From positions 39,468 to 103,467 of the forward strand of contig PHCS01000004.1 of NCBI GenBank assembly GCA_002840845.1: DNA of 64,000 bases. The letters are read 5' to 3'. This document shows, piece by piece, positions 27,137 through 35,193 of the stretch. The notes beneath the pieces are model-generated. The model searched no databases. It was not told the DNA's origin and saw only the letters and a program-made list of their open reading frames with translations. The first letter of the stretch is position 1; each line of letters starts with the position of its first letter. This DNA comes from Betaproteobacteria bacterium HGW-Betaproteobacteria-14. Its GTDB lineage: Bacteria > Pseudomonadota > Gammaproteobacteria > Burkholderiales > Rhodocyclaceae. The translations under genes were made by a program, and so were the position numbers.

Positions 27137-29709
27137 ACGAGTCGGAAATAAGCCGCACCGATGCCCTGCTGAATCCGAACCGGCGCAGTTTTCTCAAGAC
27201 AGCCGCTGCGGGAGGCGCCATTGCTGCTGCCGGCGGTCTGACGGAACTGACTTTCGGCGGCAGGGACGCCCAGGCCCATGCCTACGAGCCTTATCCGACC
27301 GACGACCAGCTCACCACCGTGGTGACGAGCTGTGACCACAACTGCGGATCGCGCCACATGCTGGTCGCACACAAGAAGGGCGATGTCATCGTTCGCCTAT
27401 CGACGGATAACGGCGCCTACCAGGAAGGCGGCGCCTTTGGTTACGAGACCGAGCAGGTGCCACAGTTGCGCGCTTGCTTGCGCGGCCGTGCCTACCGCGC
27501 GCGCATCTACTCGCCGGAACGCCTGCTCTATCCGATGCTGCGCGTGGGCGAGCGGGGGGAAGGGCGATTCAAGCGGATATCATGGGACCAGGCCCTCGAC
27601 CTCATTGCGAAGAAGATGGTTGAGTTGAAGCAGAAGTACGGCCCGACGGCGATCCTCGACCAGGCCTATGCCGGCACTTCCTACTGTGTGCTGCACAAGT
27701 CCGACCAGATCGAAGGATTGCTGGCGCGTTTTCTCGGCATGTTCGGCTGCCGCACCAGTTCCTGGTCGGTGCCTTCTTACCAGGGCACGACTTTCTCCAG
27801 CCGCATGACCTTCGGCACCATCGAGGACGGCAACGAGGACGACGCCTTCGCCCACTCGAAGCTGATCATCATGTGGGGCTGGAACCCGGCCTACACCTTT
27901 CACGGCGGCAACACGTTCTATTACATGCGCCTGGCCAAGCAGCGCGGCTGCAAGTTCGTGCTGGTCGATCCGCAATACACGGATTCGGCGGCGAGCTACG
28001 ACGCCTGGTGGATTCCCATCAAGCCGAATACCGACGCCGCCATGCTGGCCGGCATGGCCCACTACATTTTTGCGAACAATTTGCAGGATCAGGCGTTCAT
28101 CGACAAGTTCGTGCAGGGCATGGATGCGGGCACCCTGCCGGACTGGGCCAAGGGCAGGGAGAGCTTCAAGGACTACATCCTCGGCAAGAATGACGGCACG
28201 CCGAAAACGCCGGAATGGGCGGAGAAAATCTGCGGCGTAAAGGCCGCCGACATCCAGAAACTCGCGCAGATGTACGCGACGACCAGGCCGGCGGCGCTGA
28301 AGGCCTCATGGGCCCCCGGCCGCGCTGCGTATGGGGAGCAGTACAACCGCATGGCGGCGGCCGTGCAGGCGATGACGGGAAACATCGGCGTCCTCGGCGG
28401 CTGTGCGGAGGGCGTCGGCAAGGGCTGGCACGCCGAGAGCGTGGCCTACCCCTACGACGAGTACGCCAATGTCTGGTACGCCTCGATCAAATCCGACCGC
28501 TGGGCGCATTGCGTGCTGAACTACCCGAACGTCAAGCGCGAGGAGATCGGCCTGTGGCCGCGCACGGACAAGCTCGATGGCGCGATCCCCAACATCAAGG
28601 CGATCTGGTGGCACGGCTCGGACTGGTTCAACCAGCTCACGAACGTCAACAAGGAAATCGAGGCGGCGAAGAAACTGGAGTTCATTGTCTGCCAGGATTC
28701 CACCATCACGCCTTCAGGCCTGTGGGCCGATGTGTTGTTGCCCATTGCGACGCATTTTGAGCGTCACGGTGTGGCGCTGCCCTGGTACAAGGGCCATTAC
28801 TACATCCACCGGCCCAAGGCGATCGAGCCGCTCGGTGAATCCAAGACCGACTTCCAGGTGTTTACAGAATTGGCCTGGCGGCTGGAGAAACTCGATCCGT
28901 CCCTCAAGGATTTCGGCAAGCGCTACAACCCGCGCGCCGGGCGCGACTACTTCGACAACCCGGACGCCGTCGACGAAGCCTATCTCACTGCGTGGTGGAA
29001 GAAAGTGCAGGACCATCAGGGGGTGAAGATGTCCTGGGAAGAATTCAAGCGCCGCGGCATCTACAAGTTCCAGTTCGACCAGCCGCTGGTCGCTTTCCGC
29101 GAGCAGATCGAAAAGGGGAAACCGTTCAAGACGCCTTCCGGCAAAATCGAAATCCTTTCGACCACGCTGGCCAGGGTGACTGACTGGACCAAGACCCAGT
29201 ACGGCTATCCCATCCCTGAGATACCGAAATGGATCGAGCCCTTCGAGTCTCTCAACCATCCACTGGCGAAGATCTACCCCTTCCACATGATCACGCCGCA
29301 TCCGCGCTGGCGCACCCATTCCATCTTCCACAACATCCCCTGGCTGCGCGAGACCTTCCAGCAGGAAATCACGCTGAATGCCGCCGACGCGAAGCGCCTC
29401 GGCATCCGCACCGGCGACATGGTCGAGGCCTGGAACGGCCGCGGCAGGATCGTGCTGCCGGCCTACGTCACCGAGCGCTGCATGCCGGGCGTGGTGGTGG
29501 TGTTCGAGGGCGCCTGGATGGATCGGGACAAGAACGGCGTCGATCGCGCCGGCAACCCGGATTTCCTCACCCTGGACGAACCCTCACCCGCTGGCGCCTT
29601 CGCCTACAACACCATCCTGTGCAACGTGAAGAAGACGCAGCTTGCGCACAAGCCGGGCTGGGATGTCGAAGCCACGTCGCGCGCCCATGTTTTCCGCCGG
29701 GACTACTGA
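27133..29709 (+). CDS. Molybdopterin oxidoreductase, DMSO reductase family catalytic subunit
   Basis: An 858-residue catalytic subunit with a twin-arginine signal (NRRSFLKTAAAGGAIAAAGG), so it is exported folded with its cofactor. Overall pattern is closest to DmsA/YnfE: LRACLRGRAYRARIYSPERL, FVLVDPQYTDSAASYDAWWI, the C-terminal dinucleotide-binding part, and a serine (about S215, VPSYQG) at the DmsA Mo-ligand position. The N-terminal FeS motif reads C67-x3-C71-x3-H75 with C115 as fourth ligand, so the third cysteine is histidine. The substrate is not predictable: S- or N-oxides, selenate or another oxyanion are possible. Confidence 0.9.
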   Translation: MNESEISRTDALLNPNRRSFLKTAAAGGAIAAAGGLTELTFGGRDAQAHAYEPYPTDDQLTTVVTSCDHNCGSRHMLVAHKKGDVIVRLSTDNGAYQEGGAFGYETEQVPQLRACLRGRAYRARIYSPERLLYPMLRVGERGEGRFKRISWDQALDLIAKKMVELKQKYGPTAILDQAYAGTSYCVLHKSDQIEGLLARFLGMFGCRTSSWSVPSYQGTTFSSRMTFGTIEDGNEDDAFAHSKLIIMWGWNPAYTFHGGNTFYYMRLAKQRGCKFVLVDPQYTDSAASYDAWWIPIKPNTDAAMLAGMAHYIFANNLQDQAFIDKFVQGMDAGTLPDWAKGRESFKDYILGKNDGTPKTPEWAEKICGVKAADIQKLAQMYATTRPAALKASWAPGRAAYGEQYNRMAAAVQAMTGNIGVLGGCAEGVGKGWHAESVAYPYDEYANVWYASIKSDRWAHCVLNYPNVKREEIGLWPRTDKLDGAIPNIKAIWWHGSDWFNQLTNVNKEIEAAKKLEFIVCQDSTITPSGLWADVLLPIATHFERHGVALPWYKGHYYIHRPKAIEPLGESKTDFQVFTELAWRLEKLDPSLKDFGKRYNPRAGRDYFDNPDAVDEAYLTAWWKKVQDHQGVKMSWEEFKRRGIYKFQFDQPLVAFREQIEKGKPFKTPSGKIEILSTTLARVTDWTKTQYGYPIPEIPKWIEPFESLNHPLAKIYPFHMITPHPRWRTHSIFHNIPWLRETFQQEITLNAADAKRLGIRTGDMVEAWNGRGRIVLPAYVTERCMPGVVVVFEGAWMDRDKNGVDRAGNPDFLTLDEPSPAGAFAYNTILCNVKKTQLAHKPGWDVEATSRAHVFRRDY

Positions 29710-29710
29710 C

Positions 29711-30385
29711 ATGGCGAAAAAACTGGATCGCGCCGAAGTCAAGAAGGCCCTGGAACGCAAGGTCGTGCAGACCTACAGACCGGTCAGGCCGAAGACCCAG
29801 CTGGGCTTCATTCACCATAACGTCGATTGCATCGGCTGCCGCGCCTGCGAGATCGCCTGCAAGGACAAGAACGGCCTGCCGCCCGGGCCGCGTTTCCGCC
29901 GCGTCATGTACATCGAGGGCGGCGCGTTCCCTGACGTGTACGCCTACAAGGTGAACATGTCCTGCAATCACTGCGCGGTGCCTGCCTGCCTGCCGACCTG
30001 CCCTTCGGGTGCGATCTGGAAGCGTGAAGACAACGGCGTGGTGGATATCGACTCGACGCTGTGCATCGGCTGCCGCCGCTGCGAGGCGGCCTGTCCCTAC
30101 GGCGCGCCGCAGTGGGATCCGGTGGAGAAGACGGTCAAGAAGTGCAATATGTGCATCGATGAACTGGAGGCCGGACGCAAGCCCTACTGCGTCATGGCAT
30201 GCATGATGCGCGTGCTCGACATTGGGCCGATCGACGAGTTGGCCGCCGGCACCTGGAAGACGACCGCACTTGGGCCGAACGAAAAGCCCGTGCGCCAAGT
30301 GAAGAACATGGCGAATCCGGAACTGACCAGCCCGTCCATCGTTTTCATCCCGCACAGCAAGGGCAGGGTGGACGGCAAGTCATGA
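29711..30385 (+). CDS. Four-[4Fe-4S] ferredoxin subunit (DmsB-like)
   Basis: A 224-residue electron-transfer subunit with four cysteine clusters in the DmsB/NrfC order: CIGCRACEIAC, CNHCAVPACLPTC, CIGCRRCEAAC and CNMCIDELEAG followed by CVMAC. It has no signal peptide and should be co-exported with the twin-arginine catalytic subunit. It would pass electrons from the pentaheme cytochrome to the molybdenum subunit. It starts one base after the catalytic subunit's stop and overlaps the chaperone gene. Confidence 0.93.
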   Translation: MAKKLDRAEVKKALERKVVQTYRPVRPKTQLGFIHHNVDCIGCRACEIACKDKNGLPPGPRFRRVMYIEGGAFPDVYAYKVNMSCNHCAVPACLPTCPSGAIWKREDNGVVDIDSTLCIGCRRCEAACPYGAPQWDPVEKTVKKCNMCIDELEAGRKPYCVMACMMRVLDIGPIDELAAGTWKTTALGPNEKPVRQVKNMANPELTSPSIVFIPHSKGRVDGKS

Positions 30386-31113
30386 GCCTGCTCCTGTCCC
30401 TCGAGATGGCCGAAGCGCTGGCGGATGACGCGGAGGCGCTTGCCACCCTGCACGACCGCGAGTTGAACGCGGAACTACTCGCCGCGCTGCGCGATATTAA
30501 CTTTCCGCGCAACCTCGGCCTGCTGCCGTCCGGCGAACAGGCCGAAGGAGCATGGCGGCTGATGGCCGCCGCCTTGCCGCCCGAGCCGGATCCCCTGACG
30601 CTCGATCAGCTTGCGGTCGACTACGCAGCCATCTACCTCACCGGCGCCTACGGCGCCTCGCCCTGTGAGTCGGTGTGGACGGACGACGACCATCTTGCCT
30701 GCCAGAAGTCCATGTTTGCGTTGCGGTCAATTTATGCGGCCGCGGGGCTCGCGGCGCAGGATTGGCGGCGCCGGCCGGACGACCACCTTGTCCTGCAGTT
30801 GCTCTACATTGCCCATGCCTTGCGTCAGACGGAAGGCGCCGATGCGCTGCGCCGGCTGGCCGCCGTGCTGGACGAGCATCTGCTGCTCTGGCTGCCGGAT
30901 TTCGCCGAGCGCGTGGCCTCGCGCTGCGAGACGCCCTTCTACGCCGCCCTGGCGCGACTGACTTTTGTCTGGTGCGAGCAGTTGCGCGACCTCTTGGCAG
31001 AGCAGCTGGGAGAGGCACGACCGCTGCGCAGGGATGTCGAGGCGCGAGTCAGGCCGCAACCTGCCGAATCAGCTCCGCTCGCCTATATGCCGGGCGCGGC
31101 GCAGAGCTGGTAA
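30382..31113 (+). CDS. TorD/DmsD-family maturation chaperone
   Basis: A 243-residue all-helical protein of the TorD family. Such chaperones bind the twin-arginine signal of their molybdoenzyme and hold it until cofactor insertion. Typical features are DYAAIYLTGAYGASPCESVW near residues 75-95, followed by helical repeats (YIAHALRQTEGADALRRLAA) and PDFAERVASRCETPFYAALA. The ATG overlaps the stop of the ferredoxin gene, so it belongs to the operon and is presumably dedicated to this enzyme. Confidence 0.88.
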   Translation: MSLLLSLEMAEALADDAEALATLHDRELNAELLAALRDINFPRNLGLLPSGEQAEGAWRLMAAALPPEPDPLTLDQLAVDYAAIYLTGAYGASPCESVWTDDDHLACQKSMFALRSIYAAAGLAAQDWRRRPDDHLVLQLLYIAHALRQTEGADALRRLAAVLDEHLLLWLPDFAERVASRCETPFYAALARLTFVWCEQLRDLLAEQLGEARPLRRDVEARVRPQPAESAPLAYMPGAAQSW

Positions 31114-31134
31114 GCATTGATTACTGAAACGAAC

Positions 31135-31581
31135 ATGTCATCAGTGATGTTTCTGCGAAATGTTTCTCTCGCGCTGGGGCTGATGACGTGCGGTGCATCG
31201 CATGCAGCGCCGATCATCGAATTGTCCGCCGGAATGCATCGCATCGAGGCAGAAGTGGTCAGCAACCCTGGAACGCGCGCCACTGGCCTGATGCATCGCC
31301 CCTCGATGCCAGCCCATCGCGGCATGCTCTTCGTCTTCCCCGATGCCGGCGTGCAGTGCTTCTGGATGAAGAACACGCTTATTCCGCTCAGCATCGCCTT
31401 CCTTGACGACGACGGTCGCATCGTACAGATCGCCGATATGCAGCCTCAGTCCCTCGACAACCATTGCTCAAGCAAGCCCGTGCGCTTCGCGCTGGAAATG
31501 AATGCCGGCTGGTTCAAGAGTCGCGGTCTTGCGGCCGGCGCAAAGATCAACGGCATCGGCAAGGCACCGGCAGGACAATAG
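31135..31581 (+). CDS. Exported DUF192 family protein
   Basis: A 148-residue protein with a signal peptide (MSSVMFLRNVSLALGLMTCG, cleavage near HAA) and the DUF192 core: RATGLMHRPSMPAHRGMLFV, CFWMKNTLIPLSIAFLDDDG, and a C-terminal ALEMNAGWFKSRG. The family is widespread and functionally unassigned. It lies 21 bases after the chaperone gene on the same strand; a TTG six codons upstream is an alternative start. Whether it serves the respiratory enzyme or merely shares the transcript is unknown. Confidence 0.85.
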   Translation: MSSVMFLRNVSLALGLMTCGASHAAPIIELSAGMHRIEAEVVSNPGTRATGLMHRPSMPAHRGMLFVFPDAGVQCFWMKNTLIPLSIAFLDDDGRIVQIADMQPQSLDNHCSSKPVRFALEMNAGWFKSRGLAAGAKINGIGKAPAGQ

Positions 31582-32658
31582 TCAGCCTCTGGAGGACGGC
31601 GGCACTTCTGTACCGCTGCCTGAGGGGTCGTAACCTGGCAGTGCGCGCACGGCCCGGCGGAACCCGTTCCCCTTCAACAAAGTGAGCAAGGATTCCAAGG
31701 CCGGTTGGCGCAGCAGTTCGCGCCGCGTCACAAGGAAATAATCCTCCCTCAGCAACGGCACGAAGCCTAGGCCGAACTGGCTGGCTGCTGCTTCCACGCC
31801 GAGGCCCGCATCGGCATGGCCGCTGGCGATCATTGCCGCAACCGCAGAGTGGGTCAGCTCCACGTCGTCATAGCCTGCAATCGCGCGCGCCGCAATGCCG
31901 TTTTCGCGCAGCATCCAGTCGAGCAGCAGGCGTGTGCCGGCGCCGGCCTGCCGGTTGAGAAAACGCACATTCGGCTTTGCCAGGTCGCCCACCTTGCGCA
32001 GTTTTTTCGGATTTCCAGGGGCGACCATGATGCCCTGAGTGCGTTTTGCCAGTTGGATCAGCACATGCTGCCGTGGTCTGAGGTATGGCCTGTACTGCTG
32101 CCAAAGCGTAACGCCTGCGGCGCCTTCAGGGCAGTGGAAGCCGGCTATTTCGCAGCGGCCCTCGGAAAATGAAGCCAGGCTTTCCAGGCTGCCGTGGAAC
32201 TGCAGATCTATGGGCTGCTCCTGCTTTGCCATGCGTGCGGGCAGCAGTGCCAGAGCCAAGTCGTGGCTGGCATGCATGCGGGGAATCGCGCGTGCTGGGG
32301 TGGCCGCTTCGGCCAGTCCTTGTGCCATCTGTTCAGCCGCGGCGGCAAGTTGGGGCGCAATGCCCTCCCGGATTTGCGTATCGAGTTCGAGCAGGCGGAT
32401 GGCGAATGGCGTCAGGCGCGTGCCCAGGCCGCGAGCCGGAATCAGCAGCGGGTGGCCGAAATTAGCCTCCCAGCGCGCCAGCATGCCCCAGGCATTGCGG
32501 TAGGAAATGCCTGCTTCGCGTGCGGCTGAGGCGATCGAGCCGGTGCGCCGGACGCGTTCCAGCAGGCCGAGCAGCCTCGCTTCCTCAGGCTGTACCGGAT
32601 TGATGCCAAAAGTCCAGTTGCAGGCCAGCGATAGCCCCTTTATGTCATCTATCGACAT
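31582..32658 (-). CDS. ModE/LysR-like HTH regulator with substrate-binding domain
   Basis: A 358-residue one-component regulator. The N-terminal winged helix is ModE-like (LLGLLERVRRTGSIASAARE, then AGISYRNAWGMLARWEANFG). It is followed not by molybdate TOBE domains but by a periplasmic-binding-protein-like sensor domain (residues about 125-340, NRQAGAGTRLLLDWMLRENG, VAAMIASGHADAGLGVEAAA). Such proteins are thought to sense molybdate, tungstate or related ligands. GGAG lies eight bases before the ATG. It is divergent from the tungstate-type binding proteins and convergent with the molybdoenzyme operon, so it is a good candidate to regulate both. Confidence 0.85.
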   Translation of the reverse strand: MSIDDIKGLSLACNWTFGINPVQPEEARLLGLLERVRRTGSIASAAREAGISYRNAWGMLARWEANFGHPLLIPARGLGTRLTPFAIRLLELDTQIREGIAPQLAAAAEQMAQGLAEAATPARAIPRMHASHDLALALLPARMAKQEQPIDLQFHGSLESLASFSEGRCEIAGFHCPEGAAGVTLWQQYRPYLRPRQHVLIQLAKRTQGIMVAPGNPKKLRKVGDLAKPNVRFLNRQAGAGTRLLLDWMLRENGIAARAIAGYDDVELTHSAVAAMIASGHADAGLGVEAAASQFGLGFVPLLREDYFLVTRRELLRQPALESLLTLLKGNGFRRAVRALPGYDPSGSGTEVPPSSRG

Positions 32659-32710
32659 ATTTGTGTCTCCAGCAATTCTGTCTATTGTAATTGACGGTTG
32701 ATGCAGCGCT

Positions 32711-32730
32711 ATATGCAATTCAATGCATAT
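32711..32730. promoter_or_regulatory. Candidate operator between regulator and tupA-like genes
   Basis: The inverted repeat ATATGCA-N6-TGCATAT lies between the divergent starts, 53 bases from the regulator and 48 bases from the binding-protein gene. Its TATAT outer edges recall the E. coli ModE box. It is the likely binding site of the adjacent regulator, by position and form only. Confidence 0.5.
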
Positions 32731-32777
32731 CAGATTGGCGGCAGACCTGTCCAACACACAACAAGGAGATTTGTCTC

Positions 32778-33587
32778 ATGCAACGTTCTAGGCTTTGGTT
32801 TGGCTTGCTGCTCGGTGCCCTGATCGCAGCGGTTCAGCCCGCGCTGGCGCGCGACATCCGCCTGTCCACCACAACCAGCACGGAAAATTCCGGCCTGCTC
32901 AAGGTGCTCCTGCCATCCTTCGAGAGCAAGCATGGCGCCAAGGTGCATGTCATCTCGGTCGGTACCGGCAAGGCGCTTGAATTGGGCAAGAATGGCGATG
33001 TCGATGTCGTGCTGGTGCATGCCAGAAAGGCAGAGGACAAGTTCGTCGCCGACGGTCATGGGGTGAATCGTCGCGACGTGATGTACAACGACTTCATCCT
33101 GGTCGGCTCACAGGAGGATTCGTTGGGTTTGCGCGGATCGCGCGATGTCATCGCGGCCTTCCGCAGGCTGGGAGAGGGTCGTGCCAAGTTCATTTCGCGC
33201 GGCGACAACTCCGGCACGGATGTGATGGAGAAATCCTATTGGAAGGAGGCAGGCATAGCGCCCAAGGGCGCGTGGTTCGTCTCGGCCGGCCTTGGCATGG
33301 GCGAAGTGCTGACCATGGCGGGAGAGATGAAAGCCTATACCCTGAGCGACCGTGCGACCTACGGGGCCTATCGTGCCAAGACCGGTCTGGAGATACTCGT
33401 GCAGGGAGATCCAAAAATGTACAACCCCTACGGCATCATCGCCGTCAGCCCGAAGAAATATCCTGACATCAATTACGAAGGCGCAATGAAGTTGATCGAG
33501 TGGATGACTTCGCCGGAGGGCCAGAACCTCATCGCCGGCTTCAAGGTCAATGGCGAACAGCTGTTCTTTCCGAGTGCGGTGAAATGA
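32778..33587 (+). CDS. tupA: Tungstate-type ABC transporter substrate-binding protein (TupA-like)
   Basis: A 269-residue periplasmic binding protein with a signal peptide (MQRSRLWFGLLLGALIAAVQ, cleavage near ALA) and the TupA hallmark TTTSTENSGLL right after it. Further family features are FISRGDNSGTDVMEKSYWKE and YTLSDRATYGAYRAKTGLEI. TupA binds tungstate with very high affinity and works with TupB and TupC. Neither partner is in the window. AAGGAG precedes the ATG. The stop overlaps the next binding-protein start (ATGA). Confidence 0.9.
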   Translation: MQRSRLWFGLLLGALIAAVQPALARDIRLSTTTSTENSGLLKVLLPSFESKHGAKVHVISVGTGKALELGKNGDVDVVLVHARKAEDKFVADGHGVNRRDVMYNDFILVGSQEDSLGLRGSRDVIAAFRRLGEGRAKFISRGDNSGTDVMEKSYWKEAGIAPKGAWFVSAGLGMGEVLTMAGEMKAYTLSDRATYGAYRAKTGLEILVQGDPKMYNPYGIIAVSPKKYPDINYEGAMKLIEWMTSPEGQNLIAGFKVNGEQLFFPSAVK

Positions 33588-34462
33588 AGCCCGCAGCAGA
33601 ATGGACGAGGCTTGGACGTATGGTGCGCTTGTCGTTGGTCTGCGCCGTACTATGTGGCACTCATGCAACAGCCGGGGCGGCGGATGCTGTGAAGTACGGT
33701 GAAGGCCGGAACAGCTTTGTCCTGGCTACAGGCAGCCCTGGGGAACTCGGTCTGCTCAAAGTGCTGGGCGAGGCCTTTGCTTCCCGCGAGCAGGCCAGCA
33801 TGAAATGGATGAAGGCAGGCACTGGTCAGTCGCTCAAGCTGCTGCGTGAGAAACAGGTCGATATGGTTATGGTCCACGCGCCCGGCGGCGAGGAGAAAGC
33901 CATCAAGGAAGGCTGGGCAACGCAGCGTACGCTGATTGGCTCAAACGAGTTCTACATCGTCGGTCCGGGAGACGATCCGGCAAAAGTCGCCACGGCGGGA
34001 AGCGGTGCGGAGGCATACCGGCGAATTGCCCGCGCCGGCGCCAAATTCGTTTCACGCGGTGACAATTCCGGCACGCATCAAAAGGAGATGCAGATATGGT
34101 CTGCCGCAGGCACAAAGCCTGAGGGTATCTGGTACATCGTCACGAAGGACTTCATGACGGCAAGTCTCATGCGGGCTAACGCCGAGGGGGCCTACTTCAT
34201 GACCGACAGCAGTACCTGGGTGGCGGAGAAGTCCAAAGCGACTCGCCTGCGCGTCCACCTGCGCGGCGATAAGGCGCTGGTCAACACCTACCATGCCTTG
34301 GCTGCGCCCGAAGGCGCTACCCCAGGTCGTGAAACCGCGGTGAAATTCATTCGCTTCGTGGCCTCGCCGGAAGGGCAGCGCATCATCCAGGAGTTTGGCA
34401 GGGAGCGTTACGGTGAGGCGCTTTACAACGATGCTGTGTACGCGAGACCGTTTGTCGACTGA
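33584..34462 (+). CDS. Second, diverged TupA-like substrate-binding protein
   Basis: A 292-residue exported protein (signal segment MVRLSLVCAVLCGTHATAGA inside the first 35 residues). It shares the TupA body plan: VMVHAPGGEEKAIKEGWATQ, FVSRGDNSGTHQKEMQIWSA, and FMTDSSTWV. The TTTSTENSGL hallmark is replaced by LATGSPGELGLL, so ligand choice may differ from the first protein. The ATG overlaps the tupA stop, so both are made together. A later start at 33620 is possible. No permease follows; a terminator comes next. Confidence 0.85.
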   Translation: MKPAAEWTRLGRMVRLSLVCAVLCGTHATAGAADAVKYGEGRNSFVLATGSPGELGLLKVLGEAFASREQASMKWMKAGTGQSLKLLREKQVDMVMVHAPGGEEKAIKEGWATQRTLIGSNEFYIVGPGDDPAKVATAGSGAEAYRRIARAGAKFVSRGDNSGTHQKEMQIWSAAGTKPEGIWYIVTKDFMTASLMRANAEGAYFMTDSSTWVAEKSKATRLRVHLRGDKALVNTYHALAAPEGATPGRETAVKFIRFVASPEGQRIIQEFGRERYGEALYNDAVYARPFVD

Positions 34463-34477
34463 TAATCATGGTGCACA

Positions 34478-34513
34478 AACGACAACGGCCCGCTTTCGCG
34501 AGCCGTTGTCGTT
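34478..34513. terminator. Bidirectional terminator between tupA-like pair and sodB
   Basis: A 12-bp perfect stem (AACGACAACGGC / GCCGTTGTCGTT) around a 12-base loop lies between the convergent second binding-protein gene and sodB. The T-tract is short on both sides, so efficiency is uncertain. Confidence 0.7.
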
Positions 34514-34529
34514 CAGACTGCTAAATTAC

Positions 34530-35114
34530 TCATGCTGCGAAATTTTTCGCCGCGAAATCCCAGTTGGCCAGATTGGCGAGATAGGTTTCGACGAACTTCG
34601 GCCGGGCGTTGCGGTAATCGACGTAATAGGCATGCTCCCAAACGTCGATGGTGAGCAGCGCCTTGTTCTCGGTGGTGAGCGGAGTGGCGGCGTTGCTGGT
34701 GTTTACGATATCCACCGAGCCATCCGGCTTCTTCACCAGCCAGGTCCAGCCCGAGCCGAAATTGCCCACGGCGGAGGCCTGAAATGCCTTCTTGAACTCG
34801 TCGAATGAGCCCCACTTCTTGTTGATGGCGTTGGCCAAAGTGCCACTCGGCGTACCACCACCTCCCGGTTTCATGCAGTTCCAGAAGAAAGAGTGGTTCC
34901 AAACTTGGGCGGCGTTGTTGAAGAGACCCCCAGAGGCTTTCTTGATGATGTCCTCGAGGCTGGCGTTCTCGAACTCAGTGCCCTTGATCAGGTTGTTAAG
35001 GTTGGTGACATAGGCCTGATGGTGCTTGCCATAGTGGTAATCGAAGGTTTCCTTCGACATATGGGGCGCGAGTGCGTCCGACGCATAGGGTAGTGCGGGG
35101 AGGGTATGTTCCAT
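34530..35114 (-). CDS. sodB: Iron superoxide dismutase SodB
   Basis: SodB dismutates superoxide in the cytosol. The 194-residue protein starts [20 protein letters not shown] and has metal ligands in [33 protein letters not shown] and [16 protein letters not shown]. The order resembles Fe-type enzymes, though metal choice cannot be proven by sequence. Two ATGs are six bases apart; GGAG is ideally spaced for the second. The gene follows xseA, an arrangement common in betaproteobacteria. Confidence 0.96.
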   Translation of the reverse strand: MEHTLPALPYASDALAPHMSKETFDYHYGKHHQAYVTNLNNLIKGTEFENASLEDIIKKASGGLFNNAAQVWNHSFFWNCMKPGGGGTPSGTLANAINKKWGSFDEFKKAFQASAVGNFGSGWTWLVKKPDGSVDIVNTSNAATPLTTENKALLTIDVWEHAYYVDYRNARPKFVETYLANLANWDFAAKNFAA

Positions 35115-35193
35115 AGTCATCTCCAGTTAGTCAGAATGAGCAAATTCCCGACTATTTTAGTCGGATTAATTTCATTTGGCAATATTTACACTT

